The translations under genes were made by a program, and so were the position numbers. From the NCBI GenBank assembly GCA_002418205.1, contig DIDP01000039.1, forward strand, positions 38,586 to 102,585: DNA of 64,000 nt, written 5' to 3'. Below the pieces are notes generated by a model that saw nothing but the letters and a program-made list of their open reading frames with translations, was not told the DNA's origin and ran no database searches. Below are positions 1 to 10,642 of the stretch, in pieces. Every line of letters begins with the position of its first letter. Within the stretch, counting starts at the first letter, position 1. This DNA comes from Anaerolineales bacterium UBA5797 (GTDB lineage Bacteria; Chloroflexota; Anaerolineae; Anaerolineales; Villigracilaceae).

Positions 1-2602
<2,602 letters not shown>

Positions 2603-2606
<4 letters not shown>

Positions 2607-3184
2607 AGCAACTCCTTTTGCGCTTTATTGACCAGCAGCCTGCGGGCGCCGCGCAACCGTCCCCGATAGATAATTCCAAGCAGAATGGCCGCTGCCAGAC
2701 TCCCAGCCAGACTGATGCCGATCACGAGCGGTTCTTTATTGGTTTTGGGCTGCCCGCTGGATGCGTTTAAGAAGGCGATCAAATCCGCCTGCTCGTTTTC
2801 GGTCAGGGGATGTTTGTTGTAAATGGGTTCCATGACCGGTGAGATCGTCCATCCGTAATTGGTGATGATTGAAGCGATGTCAGTCTGGCTCATTTTGGTG
2901 GAGACGTCCGTCAGATCCGGTCCCATTGCCCCGCCGCCTAAAAGTCCGCTCTGGCCCACGCTATGACATCCCATGCAAGGAGGTCCATCATTTTGGAAAT
3001 GGGCATACCCCATGAATAAATCCCGGCCGTTCTCGATATTCCCGGCGGCAATTGCCTGGGCGGAAACTGGTTTGGTCATTCCCTCTCCGTAGGCAGAATC
3101 ACACCCGAACAACAAAAATGTGAGGAGGGTGATGAACAAGAGAAGAGATGTTCGCATCTTAAACTTGCCTTTGTGGTTCGTCAT
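2603..3184 (-). CDS. Membrane-anchored c-type cytochrome, NarC-like
   Basis: A 193-residue protein with an N-terminal lipoprotein-type signal (MRTSLLLF...LLFGC), one heme c site CMGCH near residue 71, the class I cytochrome stretch GPDLTDVS, a possible distal Met in SPVMEP and a C-terminal hydrophobic segment (about 153-173) followed by a basic tail. In Thermus a membrane-associated cytochrome c (NarC) is encoded directly before narG and carries electrons to the Nar complex; position and build suggest the same job here, which is inference. The gene overlaps narG by four bases. The start is uncertain: ATG at 3184 has AGGAG about 12 bases upstream, while the internal ATG at 3157 gives a tidier signal peptide. 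Confidence 0.85.
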
Positions 3185-3263
3185 GGGTTTCGTAAACTCC
3201 TGATTTTGATGGAAGCGAATGGCCTGGTGCTCTCCATCTCCATTATCGGATCATCAGACTTTT

Positions 3264-3626
3264 TCAATTCCCGTCCCGGATTACGCACTCGCGTATCGTA
3301 TCGAGCAGGCTGTTCCCCTGGGCGGGCAGGGTTCGTATGGTGAAGACCCGAAAAACATTCCTGTTCAACCCGGTACGGATCACAGTAAGGTCCGGGGCCT
3401 GTTCGACGATGGACTTTGTTAACTCAGCTGCCGCCTCGCTTTGCAGGTTCTCGTCTGCGATTACAACCAAGGCTGGCTGGGCATCAAGCAACTGCTGCCG
3501 GATATTCTGATCGTTCAAATTCCATGGACCGATCAATTCGATATCACTTATTGCGCGCAGGATCGTCTCCATGCTTTCGCCGAAAAGATGCTGGGAGCTG
3601 ATCAACAGGACGCGTGGCTTTGACAT
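3264..3626 (-). CDS. Stand-alone degenerate receiver-like protein
   Basis: About 120 residues with the alternating beta/alpha pattern of a CheY-like receiver and no output domain. It begins MSKPRVLLISSQHLFGESM, where SSQH replaces the usual acidic pair, and the position of the phospho-accepting Asp reads VVIADENLQ; the conserved Lys near the C-terminus is not obvious. It therefore looks like a pseudo-receiver that may bind partners without normal phosphorylation. It lies between the narL terminator and the NarC-like gene and could be the first gene of the nar operon. A second protein of the same type is at 34714-35109. The ATG at 3626 was chosen because domain homology begins there; an in-frame TTG exists at 3662. 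Confidence 0.6.
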   Translation of the reverse strand: MSKPRVLLISSQHLFGESMETILRAISDIELIGPWNLNDQNIRQQLLDAQPALVVIADENLQSEAAAELTKSIVEQAPDLTVIRTGLNRNVFRVFTIRTLPAQGNSLLDTIRECVIRDGN

Positions 3627-3642
3627 AATCGTATGTGACAGA

Positions 3643-3662
3643 TTGAACAAAGTACTGTTCAA
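3643..3662. promoter_or_regulatory. Inverted repeat, possible operator
   Basis: TTGAACA-N6-TGTTCAA, perfect seven-base arms, centred about 27 bases upstream of the ATG at 3626 and therefore in the leader of the pseudo-receiver/nar operon. The layout fits a dimeric regulator. It does not match the FNR/DNR consensus (TTGAT-N4-ATCAA) well enough to name one. Confidence 0.45.
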
Positions 3663-3716
3663 GATTACCTGGAATCAAGGCGCGATTCCATCCTCCCTCA
3701 TCCTGCCTTTGGAATG

Positions 3717-3748
3717 AAAAAAGAGTGATTTTTCAATCACTCTTTTTT
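3717..3748 (-). terminator. Rho-independent terminator after narL
   Basis: A 14-base stem (3717-3730 with 3735-3748) and a four-base loop, rich in A on one side and T on the other, so it can act in both directions. It lies 24 bases after the narL stop and separates the nirS-narXL unit from the downstream nar genes. Confidence 0.85.
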
Positions 3749-3771
3749 TGAAAGGAATTAGTTCTTCCGGT

Positions 3772-4422
3772 TTACAGCACCCCTTTGGCTTGCGCCGCCT
3801 TTGCCGCCTCGCGCCGCGTACGGACGTGCAGCTTCGCCAGGATGTTGCGCATGTGTGTCTTGACCGTGTTTACACTGATGTGCAATGCGGCGGCAATTTC
3901 CTTGTCAGATGCACCTTGTGATACCTGGATCAACACCTGCTGTTCCCGCTCTGTCAACCCATCACTGGTCTCCTTTTCAATGGAAGCGCCTTTGCTCAAT
4001 CGTCGAAACTCGGAGAGGACGCGCCCGGCCATATCCGGAGACAAAGCCGCCTGCCCGTGCAACGCGCCTCGCAGCATTTCCAACATGATCGGCGAACGGA
4101 TTTCCTTTAACAGATAACCTTGTGCGCCATTCTTGAGCGCTTCAAAGAGTTTATCGTCGTCGTCACGGACGGTCAGCATGACGATGATGGTCTCCGGCAG
4201 AACCTGCTTGATCTGCCGTGCCGCCTCCAGACCATCCATGCCGGGCATTTGTACATCCATGAGGATCAGGTCAGGTTTTAACTCCTGCGCTTTGACAAAG
4301 GCTTCCAGTCCGTCGTTGGCTTCACCCACTACCTGCATGTCGGGCTGGGCACTGATAATGCCTGCCAGCCCCTCACGAAAGAGGGCATGATCATCCACCA
4401 GCAATACACGAACGCGTCCCAC
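3772..4422 (-). CDS. narL: NarL-family response regulator
   Basis: A 216-residue two-domain regulator. The receiver (about 1-120) has the acidic pair in VRVLLVDDHALFREGL, the phospho-acceptor Asp in LILMDVQMPGMDG and the Lys in YLLKE. The C-terminal LuxR-type helix-turn-helix (about 150-212) contains LTEREQQVL and NTVKTHMRNILAKL. It starts with GTG one base after the stop of the narX-like kinase, with GGAG six bases upstream, so it is translationally linked to its partner. By position it should control nitrate or nitrite respiration genes around it. The symbol is by family and context; other NarL-type regulators are common in these genomes. Confidence 0.88.
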   Translation of the reverse strand: MGRVRVLLVDDHALFREGLAGIISAQPDMQVVGEANDGLEAFVKAQELKPDLILMDVQMPGMDGLEAARQIKQVLPETIIVMLTVRDDDDKLFEALKNGAQGYLLKEIRSPIMLEMLRGALHGQAALSPDMAGRVLSEFRRLSKGASIEKETSDGLTEREQQVLIQVSQGASDKEIAAALHISVNTVKTHMRNILAKLHVRTRREAAKAAQAKGVL

Positions 4423-4423
4423 A

Positions 4424-6340
4424 TTAATCTCCAGTTTCTTTTGGCCATGTCAACGTGACACGTGTGCCATGTTCCGGTCTTGATGCCACGTCGATGTTTC
4501 CACCGATGTGCTTTGCGCGAGCCCGCATGATCCGTAAGCCGAAATGTCCATCCGGAACAGGCTGGGATGCATCGAATCCCCGACCGTTATCCTCAACTGT
4601 CACAAAATAATTCCCACCATTCTCACCAATCTGAACCCCGACCTGAAAACCATGGGCATGACGGGCCGCGTTGGTCAGTGCCTCGCGCGTAATGTTGTAA
4701 ACTGATTCCGCCGTCTGCGGTGAACACATGGAGGAAGGATCGGCATCCACCCGCCATTCTGTTTTCAGGTTGTGCTCGGATGCGACCTCTTCCAGGGCTT
4801 CGCGCAGGTGGGTGCACAAATCCTTGTGCGCCGGTGTCTCATCCATGAGAGTGTTGATGGCGTGACGGACATCGCTTGTGGCTCTCCCGATCGTCTCCCG
4901 AGTCTTATGCAGGCGTTCAAGCGCCGCGCCTTCCTGCCCCTCAGAAAGGAAGTCCACCACCTGGTCGGTCATCAAGCCAAGGTAGCTGAGCGTTTGTCCC
5001 AAACCGTCATGCATCTCTGCAGCGACGCGTCGGCGCTCCTCCAGCGTAGCCACACGTTCAGCTTGCGCGAAAAGGCGGGCGTTCTCCAATGCAATCGCCG
5101 CGACATTTGCCAGTTTGGTCAGCATATCCGCCGACTCTTCAGCAAAATGGTTTTGCGCAGGGCTGCCCACACATAATGCCCCAATCACACGATCACCGAT
5201 CCGCAATGGCGCTGCCAGATGACTCGAACGATATTCCTTGGACAACATCCGGCATCCGCCTCGACAGGCACTTACCCCGCAGAACAGGGCTTCTTCACCT
5301 GCAAGTACCGCTTGTGTAAATTCTTCGTTGACAGGCATCGTATCACCAACGACCGCATGTTGTGGTCCGCTGAGCGCCTGGAGTTTTAACCATTGCCGGT
5401 TTGCATCCACCAGACAGAGTGATGCAACGTCTCCGCCCAATAAAGCGCGTGCCTTCTCTGTGACGGAGTTAAGCACCTGTTGAATATCGAGTCGGGAGGA
5501 GATTTCACGGCTGACCTCGTTGAGCATTTCGAGTTCGTGCGTACGCTGGGTCACGCGCTGCTCCAGTGTGACATTCCACTGGATGAGTTCCTCGCGTGCA
5601 GCATGAAGACGGGACCTCATCTCATCGAACGCCTGCGATAATGCCCGCATCTCCACCGGACCCTCAACCTGCACCGGCGTATCGAGATCGTTCTGTCCCA
5701 GACGTTTCGCCGCCAAACCCAGATCCTGAAGCGGCCTGAGCAGAGAGCGGCGCGTTACCCAGGCACCCACTGCCAGCAATATGAGCGCCGACACCAGGAA
5801 TATCACCTGAATGGCACGCAGGCGCTTCACCTTGGCGATCGAACCCGCTTCGTATGATCGCACTACTTCATCGGTTTTTTGGACCAGATCATTCGATTGT
5901 TCTTCAAGAGTGGTTTGTAAAAAAGTGGAGGCGGGGACGGATGCAGTCATTGCCTCCAAAGTGGAGCGATAGGAATTCCATACAGATTCCACGTCACTCA
6001 ATGCCGCGAGAATCTGAGGGTCGCGTGTGGCTGGCAGGTTGACAACGCTGTCCGTCAGGTGAGGCGCAGTTCCTCCACTCCGCAGGGCAGACAGCGTCTG
6101 GTCAAAGATTTGCTCGGATTCCTGCAAAGTAGCAGATACAGACACATCCCCGGCTTGCAATTGAATCGCCAGTCGCGTCATCTGCTGCGTCAACATGCGT
6201 TGACGTCCAGCCAGATTGATCACCAACGCGTCCTGTTGCTGGGTCTGTAACCCCCAATAAGTGCCACCCACGGAAATGATCACAAGCAAAACAAACGCTG
6301 TGAACAGAATGGCGAATTGAACCTGAATGCGTTTGATCAT
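4424..6340 (-). CDS. narX: NarX-like nitrate/nitrite sensor histidine kinase
   Basis: A 638-residue membrane sensor kinase. One N-terminal membrane segment (about 9-30) is followed by a periplasmic helical domain containing VINLAGRQRMLTQQM, the counterpart of the NarX/NarQ P-box that binds nitrate. A second membrane segment (about 173-193), a HAMP domain, a coiled coil, a GAF domain (about 285-425), the HisKA_3 box with the phospho-accepting His in RRRVAAEMHDGLGQ, and a C-terminal ATPase domain (VEDNGRGFD, HFGLRIMRARA) follow in the order typical of NarX. It precedes narL with one intervening base and has its own promoter at 6383-6410, downstream of nirS. A nitrate or nitrite signal is inferred from the P-box and the neighbours. 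Confidence 0.88.
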   Translation of the reverse strand: MIKRIQVQFAILFTAFVLLVIISVGGTYWGLQTQQQDALVINLAGRQRMLTQQMTRLAIQLQAGDVSVSATLQESEQIFDQTLSALRSGGTAPHLTDSVVNLPATRDPQILAALSDVESVWNSYRSTLEAMTASVPASTFLQTTLEEQSNDLVQKTDEVVRSYEAGSIAKVKRLRAIQVIFLVSALILLAVGAWVTRRSLLRPLQDLGLAAKRLGQNDLDTPVQVEGPVEMRALSQAFDEMRSRLHAAREELIQWNVTLEQRVTQRTHELEMLNEVSREISSRLDIQQVLNSVTEKARALLGGDVASLCLVDANRQWLKLQALSGPQHAVVGDTMPVNEEFTQAVLAGEEALFCGVSACRGGCRMLSKEYRSSHLAAPLRIGDRVIGALCVGSPAQNHFAEESADMLTKLANVAAIALENARLFAQAERVATLEERRRVAAEMHDGLGQTLSYLGLMTDQVVDFLSEGQEGAALERLHKTRETIGRATSDVRHAINTLMDETPAHKDLCTHLREALEEVASEHNLKTEWRVDADPSSMCSPQTAESVYNITREALTNAARHAHGFQVGVQIGENGGNYFVTVEDNGRGFDASQPVPDGHFGLRIMRARAKHIGGNIDVASRPEHGTRVTLTWPKETGD

Positions 6341-6382
6341 CGAAAAAATAAACCAGAAGCAACTTTGCGATACGGCTTTTTC

Positions 6383-6410
6383 ATTATACTGCCAAGCGTG
6401 GTCTAGTAAA
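6383..6410 (-). promoter_or_regulatory. Promoter of narXL
   Basis: On the minus strand TTTACT, a 16-base spacer and a perfect TATAAT. The -35 element overlaps the nirS stop codon, giving a leader of about 35 bases before the narX ATG. It would allow the sensor pair to be made independently of nirS. Confidence 0.6.
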
Positions 6411-8771
6411 TATCGTTCACAGTGTTGTAGACGTTGAACTTGCCGGTCGGGGTGATCAGGTCCTTGATGCGCGTCTTCTCTTCCAGGGTGGCGTCATTGT
6501 AGATGACGATCTCGCCCGTTTCGCCGGGGTTGGCGGCATCGCCCCAGACGCTGATCCATACTTCGGTGCCCTGTTTGTTGTATTCCATGTGGACCGCGCG
6601 ACCATAGGTCGAGACCTCCCAACATTTATGGACCTCCGCCGGATCATCCTTTGCAATCACGCAGATGGTACGCGCCAGGACAGGATCGGAGTTGAGGGTC
6701 ATATCCACCCAGATCCACTTGCTGTTGGGATGGGTCTTGATGAACAGACTGCCGGAGCCGGGCAGAGGCGTCACCCGCACCGACTTCCAGGCATTTTCCG
6801 GATGGTTGACCGGGTCCGTTGCAACGGAAACAACTGCCGGGTCGCCCAGATGCGGGGAACTCCACACGGGACCGAACTCCGGGTCGATCCAGTTCGCGCC
6901 GCGTCCCGGGTGCGGAACGGCAGGCGTATCCACCAATGCCTCCAGATCGCCTTCCAATGCGTCCACCACCGCGATCTTGTTGGATTGGTTTGCCGCCACC
7001 ATGAAGTAGCGTTTGGTCGAATCCCAGCCGCCATCGTGCAGGAAGAGCGCCGCCTCGATCATCTTGATGGACGGGTTTTGCGGATCGGTGTAGTTGACGA
7101 TCCACACCTGCCCGGTCTCCTTGATGTTCACGATCCATTCGGGTTTGAAGTGTGAAGCCAGGATGCTTGCCACGCGCGGCTCCGGATGGAACTCGCCGGT
7201 ATCGTAGGTGTAACTGCGACTCGAAACGACCTTCATCGGCTCCAGTGTTTGCCCATCCAGGATGGCGAAGTGCGGGGGCCAGTAACAACCCGTGATGGCA
7301 TATTTATCGCGGAAGTCGCCCTCGGGACCCTCGTATTTGCTTACCTCAACCGAGCGTGCATCGTAACAGATCTGCACCCGCGCCACCACCTCAGGTTTTT
7401 CCATCCATAGATCGATCAGCGCCAGGCGGCCATCCCGGCCGATGACGTACGCATAACGACCGGAAGCCGACATGCGCGTGATATGCACAGCATAACCGCT
7501 ATCCACGGTGTTGACGACCTCATAGGTATCGCCGTCAATGATCGCCACCTGCCCCGCATCACGCAGCGTCACGATGAAATAATTCTGCCAGTCGCGCGTC
7601 GTTTCCGGTGCAACAGGGCGTTCCTCCACAGGCGTGATCAACTGCCATGAGTCTTTCATTTGCTGCAGGGAAAGCTCGGGCGGCGCAGGCGGTTCGTTTT
7701 GCAGGAACTTTGCCATGACCTCCGTGTCGGCTTGAGTCAGGAAACCCTGCTTGCCCCAATCCGGCATGCCGCGCGAGGTCCCGTTGAAAATGATCGCCGC
7801 CAGGCCGGTCGTGCCTTTGGGCAGAGTCTTATCCGGGGTCAGCGCCGGCCCCGTCGCGCCTTTGCGAAGCGTCCCATGACAGCCCGCGCACCGCTCGAAG
7901 ACGTCTGCTTCGCCCAGGCAAATTCCTCGTCCGTCAACTCCGGTGGTTCACCCGTGAGCGCGGCCGCCTCAGACTCATCCGTGCCTGATTCCGTCAAAAG
8001 GGCATCCAGCCCATCCGGAAGCACCGACAGGTACTTCACAGCCGCGTTGAGTTCCTCGGGGTTCAATAAAGCCGCCATGGAAGGCATGGTCCCCTTCGGG
8101 CAGGGACCCAAGGAACACGCCGGCGAGATGAAAGCATCAGGGGATTGAATCGCTTCGAGGAGATATTCCTCTTTTGTCTTTGCTTCACCGGTATATTCGC
8201 CCTTATCGAGTTGCGTTTGTACCACTGTGCCAATCTCACTCAGGTCCGGCCCGATCATGCCCACCGCGCCGGGCACACCCGGGATGGTGTGACAGGCGGC
8301 ACAGCCGCCCTTTTGAAAGGCGGTCATTGCCAGTTTCTGGGTGCTCGACATGGCTGGCGGCTTTTGTATCTTCAAAACGCCGCGCATCCCGAGCGCTTCA
8401 TAAGCCGGGTTGCCATCCATATATTCCATCTCGGCAAGAGACTCGGGCACCTTGAATGTGACGGACGCGCTTTCCCCTTTTTCGTCCACAATACTCGATC
8501 TGGCTTTGATCCCGGAAATAACGACCTGGTGTTCTCCATCTCCTCCGTTGACGAGGGTGATGGTAATCGTCTGTCCGGCTTCCGCGGATAACTCCGGATT
8601 GACCACGCCGTTGATCTCGTCACCCACGCCAAGAAAAACCGGCGTGCCATTTTCCAGGGCGGTCGTCAGGACATACTCCTTCGTGCTTGGCGGGTCTGCC
8701 CTACCGCCCCCACATGCAGCCAGTAGAACAGCAAGGAACATGAAAAAAACGCCTCGCTTTATCTGCTGCAT
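6403..8771 (-). CDS. nirS: Cytochrome cd1 nitrite reductase NirS with fused N-terminal lipoprotein, cupredoxin-like and extra cytochrome c domains; one frameshift
   Basis: Reduces nitrite to nitric oxide outside the cytoplasmic membrane. The C-terminal part is classical NirS: heme c site CAGCH (about 295-299), then the d1-heme propeller with the proximal His in GYAVHITR (about 430) and the distal pair in FLHDGGWD (about 579) and PHPGRG (about 620), ending TGKFNVYNTVNDIY. Before this lie a lipoprotein signal (LAAC at 17-20), a cupredoxin-like domain (about 32-136, whose Cys and second His ligands appear replaced in EYMDGNPAYEALGM) and a second cytochrome c domain with CAACH (157-161). Ordinary NirS is about 560 residues; this would be 789. 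The frame breaks at 7900-7906: the N-terminal frame stops at 7839 while the C-terminal frame continues through RCAGCH. One missing base restores the expected AKQ-x-VFERCAGCH. Seven bases separate it from the DUF1858 gene. Confidence 0.92.
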
Positions 8772-8777
8772 ACATTA

Positions 8778-8996
8778 CTACTTTCGTGAAGATCGAACGA
8801 CCACGTCCAGATCTCCCAGAAGATCCTGGAGTAGCAATTCATAGACCCTGGCAACGTCCTCGAGCGTGCAGAAACGCGCCAGATAACATCCCGCGCAGCT
8901 TGTTTTGAGTTTGAGAAAATAAGGGATCGTTTCGGGATAATTCGACATGACATCACTGACCGTCCAATTTGATCGAAGAATTGGATCCATGTTCAT
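8778..8996 (-). CDS. DUF1858-type small cysteine protein
   Basis: A 72-residue protein matching the DUF1858 pattern: a short helical region (VSDVMSNYPETIPYFLKL) followed by CAGCYLARFCTLEDVA, where cysteines are spaced C-x2-C-x5-C. Such domains often accompany nitrogen-oxide or hybrid-cluster proteins, but their role is not settled. It is the first gene of the nirS transcription unit and lies seven bases before nirS. No clear Shine-Dalgarno sequence precedes the ATG at 8996; instead the 12-mer shared with the 18.4 kb region sits there. The ATG at 8990 is an alternative start. Confidence 0.75.
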   Translation of the reverse strand: MNMDPILRSNWTVSDVMSNYPETIPYFLKLKTSCAGCYLARFCTLEDVARVYELLLQDLLGDLDVVVRSSRK

Positions 8997-9001
8997 ACTT
9001 T

Positions 9002-9013
9002 AACGACAACTCG
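9002..9013. promoter_or_regulatory. Shared 12-base motif upstream of the nirS unit
   Basis: AACGACAACTCG on the plus strand (CGAGTTGTCGTT read toward the gene). The same 12-mer occurs at 18432-18443, upstream of the membrane protein/cytochrome c pair. Two copies before redox genes suggest a common regulator or promoter element; the reading TTGTCG as a -35 box is possible but the -10 regions are poor. Confidence 0.3.
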
Positions 9014-9066
9014 GGTGTTCTTCTTTGTGCTGGCGCAAATAAGACAAACCATGCGGAATTCCACGC

Positions 9067-10026
9067 TCACGTCACATCCAGCCATGAAATGAGGAAACGA
9101 TCGGTGCCGATGCCAAAGAGGCGGCGCGCGTCTTCGGCAGTCAGTTCGGGGAGGAGCGGCTTGAGCATGAATGCCTCCCAGGTTGGATGCGCCACCTGCC
9201 AGCCTGCGCGTTGAAACCCGGCAATGTCCGATGGACGGCTCATCGTAACCTGCACGTAGGAGGTCCTCAACTTTGAGGCGACCGAGGCAACGGCCTCCAC
9301 GGCATCGATGTCCATTCGCAAAAGCTGGATGTTGATCTTCAGGAGCAGGTCCTCTTTTCGAGCGAAGACGAAACCGACAGGTTCGCGGTTCTCCCATACG
9401 ACCCAGACCTCCTCCAGATTGACCTTGTCCCGCATACGGATAAAGGGTTGATGCCTCCAGGCGAAACCGAGATATTCCCCCGCTAGATCCCGAAATATCG
9501 CGTCGAGAAAATCGAATCCCACCTCACCCTTCGACTCGCTCAGGGCGGCGCCCGCAGGCTGGGCGCGCAGACGAGTGGGCTGGTGCGCCATCTCCCAGCG
9601 GGTCAATGCCGTCGCCCAGATGTTCATGTCCACGTAGCCATGCTTTTGGTAGAGGCGGTACGCAATGCCCGAGCGGCTCGTTCCCAACGTGGAGAAGCGC
9701 AGACCTGAATTGCGCATTCGGGTGTGAGCCTCCTCTAGTAAAGCGGAGGCGACCCCGCGTCCCGCGTGAAGCGGATGGGTGGAGACCGCCCAAACTCCGC
9801 CCACATCCTCACGTCCCATGGTGGAGATCATCGGCAGGCGAAAGACCCCCACCTGTCCCAACACCAGATCATCCTCCACCGCGTTGACCGTGAAACAGGG
9901 AAACGGCCGCTGGTCAGTGCGGCGGAGGTGCGCGGCGCGCTCGGGCGTGAACGGGAAGTCCAGCGCCAGCAGGGTGAGGTTTAATATTTGTAATGGATCA
10001 ACGTCGTTATATTCCAGAATTTTCAT
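9067..10026 (-). CDS. GNAT-family N-acetyltransferase
   Basis: About 319 residues from the ATG at 10026. The N-terminal half is a GNAT domain: GQVGVFRLP, then the acetyl-CoA loop region GVWAVSTHPLHAGRGVASALLEEA and GIAYRLYQKHGYVD. The C-terminal half looks like a second, divergent GNAT-like fold (VWENREPVGFVF). The acceptor cannot be told from sequence. The start codon lies one base beyond the stop of the SnoaL-like gene, so the two are probably cotranscribed. A longer frame exists upstream inside the neighbour and was not used. Confidence 0.8.
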   Translation of the reverse strand: MKILEYNDVDPLQILNLTLLALDFPFTPERAAHLRRTDQRPFPCFTVNAVEDDLVLGQVGVFRLPMISTMGREDVGGVWAVSTHPLHAGRGVASALLEEAHTRMRNSGLRFSTLGTSRSGIAYRLYQKHGYVDMNIWATALTRWEMAHQPTRLRAQPAGAALSESKGEVGFDFLDAIFRDLAGEYLGFAWRHQPFIRMRDKVNLEEVWVVWENREPVGFVFARKEDLLLKINIQLLRMDIDAVEAVASVASKLRTSYVQVTMSRPSDIAGFQRAGWQVAHPTWEAFMLKPLLPELTAEDARRLFGIGTDRFLISWLDVT

Positions 10027-10027
10027 T

Positions 10028-10423
10028 TTAATTTTCAGATAGTAATGTTTCCTGGACATGCCACCATTCGCGAAAGGTTTGACACAAGCCTGCTTCATTG
10101 AATTCGACCACGAACAGACAATCCAGCGCGAGGCGTTCGCCCGATTCGATGACGGTGAATCTGGACTGCCAGCGCGCGATGCCGAGGTTGTTCTTCACCG
10201 CCAGAATCTCATGGCAGGATATTTTGTCCTTCAATGTCTGAGCGCCTTTGTTCCAGTATTCGTAAATGGCCTCGCGCCCGATCATGGGTTCGTTGAACGG
10301 GCTTTCGTAATAATGGGCATCCAGCGCGAACAGGTCCGCTGAGGCTTTTGGATCGTTGTCCTCACTGGCTTTGCCATACAGGGTGAGCCAGCGGCGGAAA
10401 TATTCATGAGTCAGTGTATGCAT
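10028..10423 (-). CDS. SnoaL-like / NTF2-fold protein
   Basis: A 131-residue single-domain protein with the cone-shaped NTF2-like pattern: an N-terminal helix (YFRRWLTLYGKASEDND), ADLFALDAHYYESPFNEPMIGREAIYEYW and C-terminal strands ending FREWWHVQE. Members bind or convert small molecules (polyketide cyclases, isomerases) or have unknown function, so no substrate is assigned. It is followed after one base by the GNAT gene and preceded by a possible 43-codon upstream frame that overlaps its start. Confidence 0.75.
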   Translation of the reverse strand: MHTLTHEYFRRWLTLYGKASEDNDPKASADLFALDAHYYESPFNEPMIGREAIYEYWNKGAQTLKDKISCHEILAVKNNLGIARWQSRFTVIESGERLALDCLFVVEFNEAGLCQTFREWWHVQETLLSEN

Positions 10424-10542
10424 ACGTCACTCATCCTCAAGCGGCTGGTGAAAGCAAGCCAAAAGCGGACAATGCTTCCAACATAGGCAACATGGACAGT
10501 TGTGGTTTTCAGGGTGATGGATGTGAGAGATGGTTGTTTCAT
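10411..10542 (-). CDS. Possible 43-residue upstream peptide
   Basis: ATG at 10542 with AAAAGGAA eight bases upstream; 43 codons, starting MKQPSLTSITLKTTT and ending 13 bases inside the start of the SnoaL-like gene. The ribosome site and the overlap suggest a coupled leader peptide, but there is no recognisable domain and codon use gives little support. The remaining part of the 10543-10642 gap holds nothing recognisable. Confidence 0.3.
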   Translation of the reverse strand: MKQPSLTSITLKTTTVHVAYVGSIVRFWLAFTSRLRMSDVCIH

Positions 10543-10642
10543 AATGTGTTTCCTTTTTCTAAAAGTGTGATAAAGCGAGCATCGCAGGATGGCGATCAGC
10601 ACGTCTACAATAACGAGGAGAACAGGAGCATGAGACAGGATT

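Noticed and set aside
3643..3662. FNR/DNR box before the nar genes
   Set aside because: The arms TTGAACA/TGTTCAA and the six-base spacer differ from TTGAT-N4-ATCAA; kept as an unassigned operator.
7895..7910. Programmed ribosomal frameshifting in nirS
   Set aside because: No slippery heptamer, no evident downstream stimulatory structure, and no family precedent; an indel is simpler.
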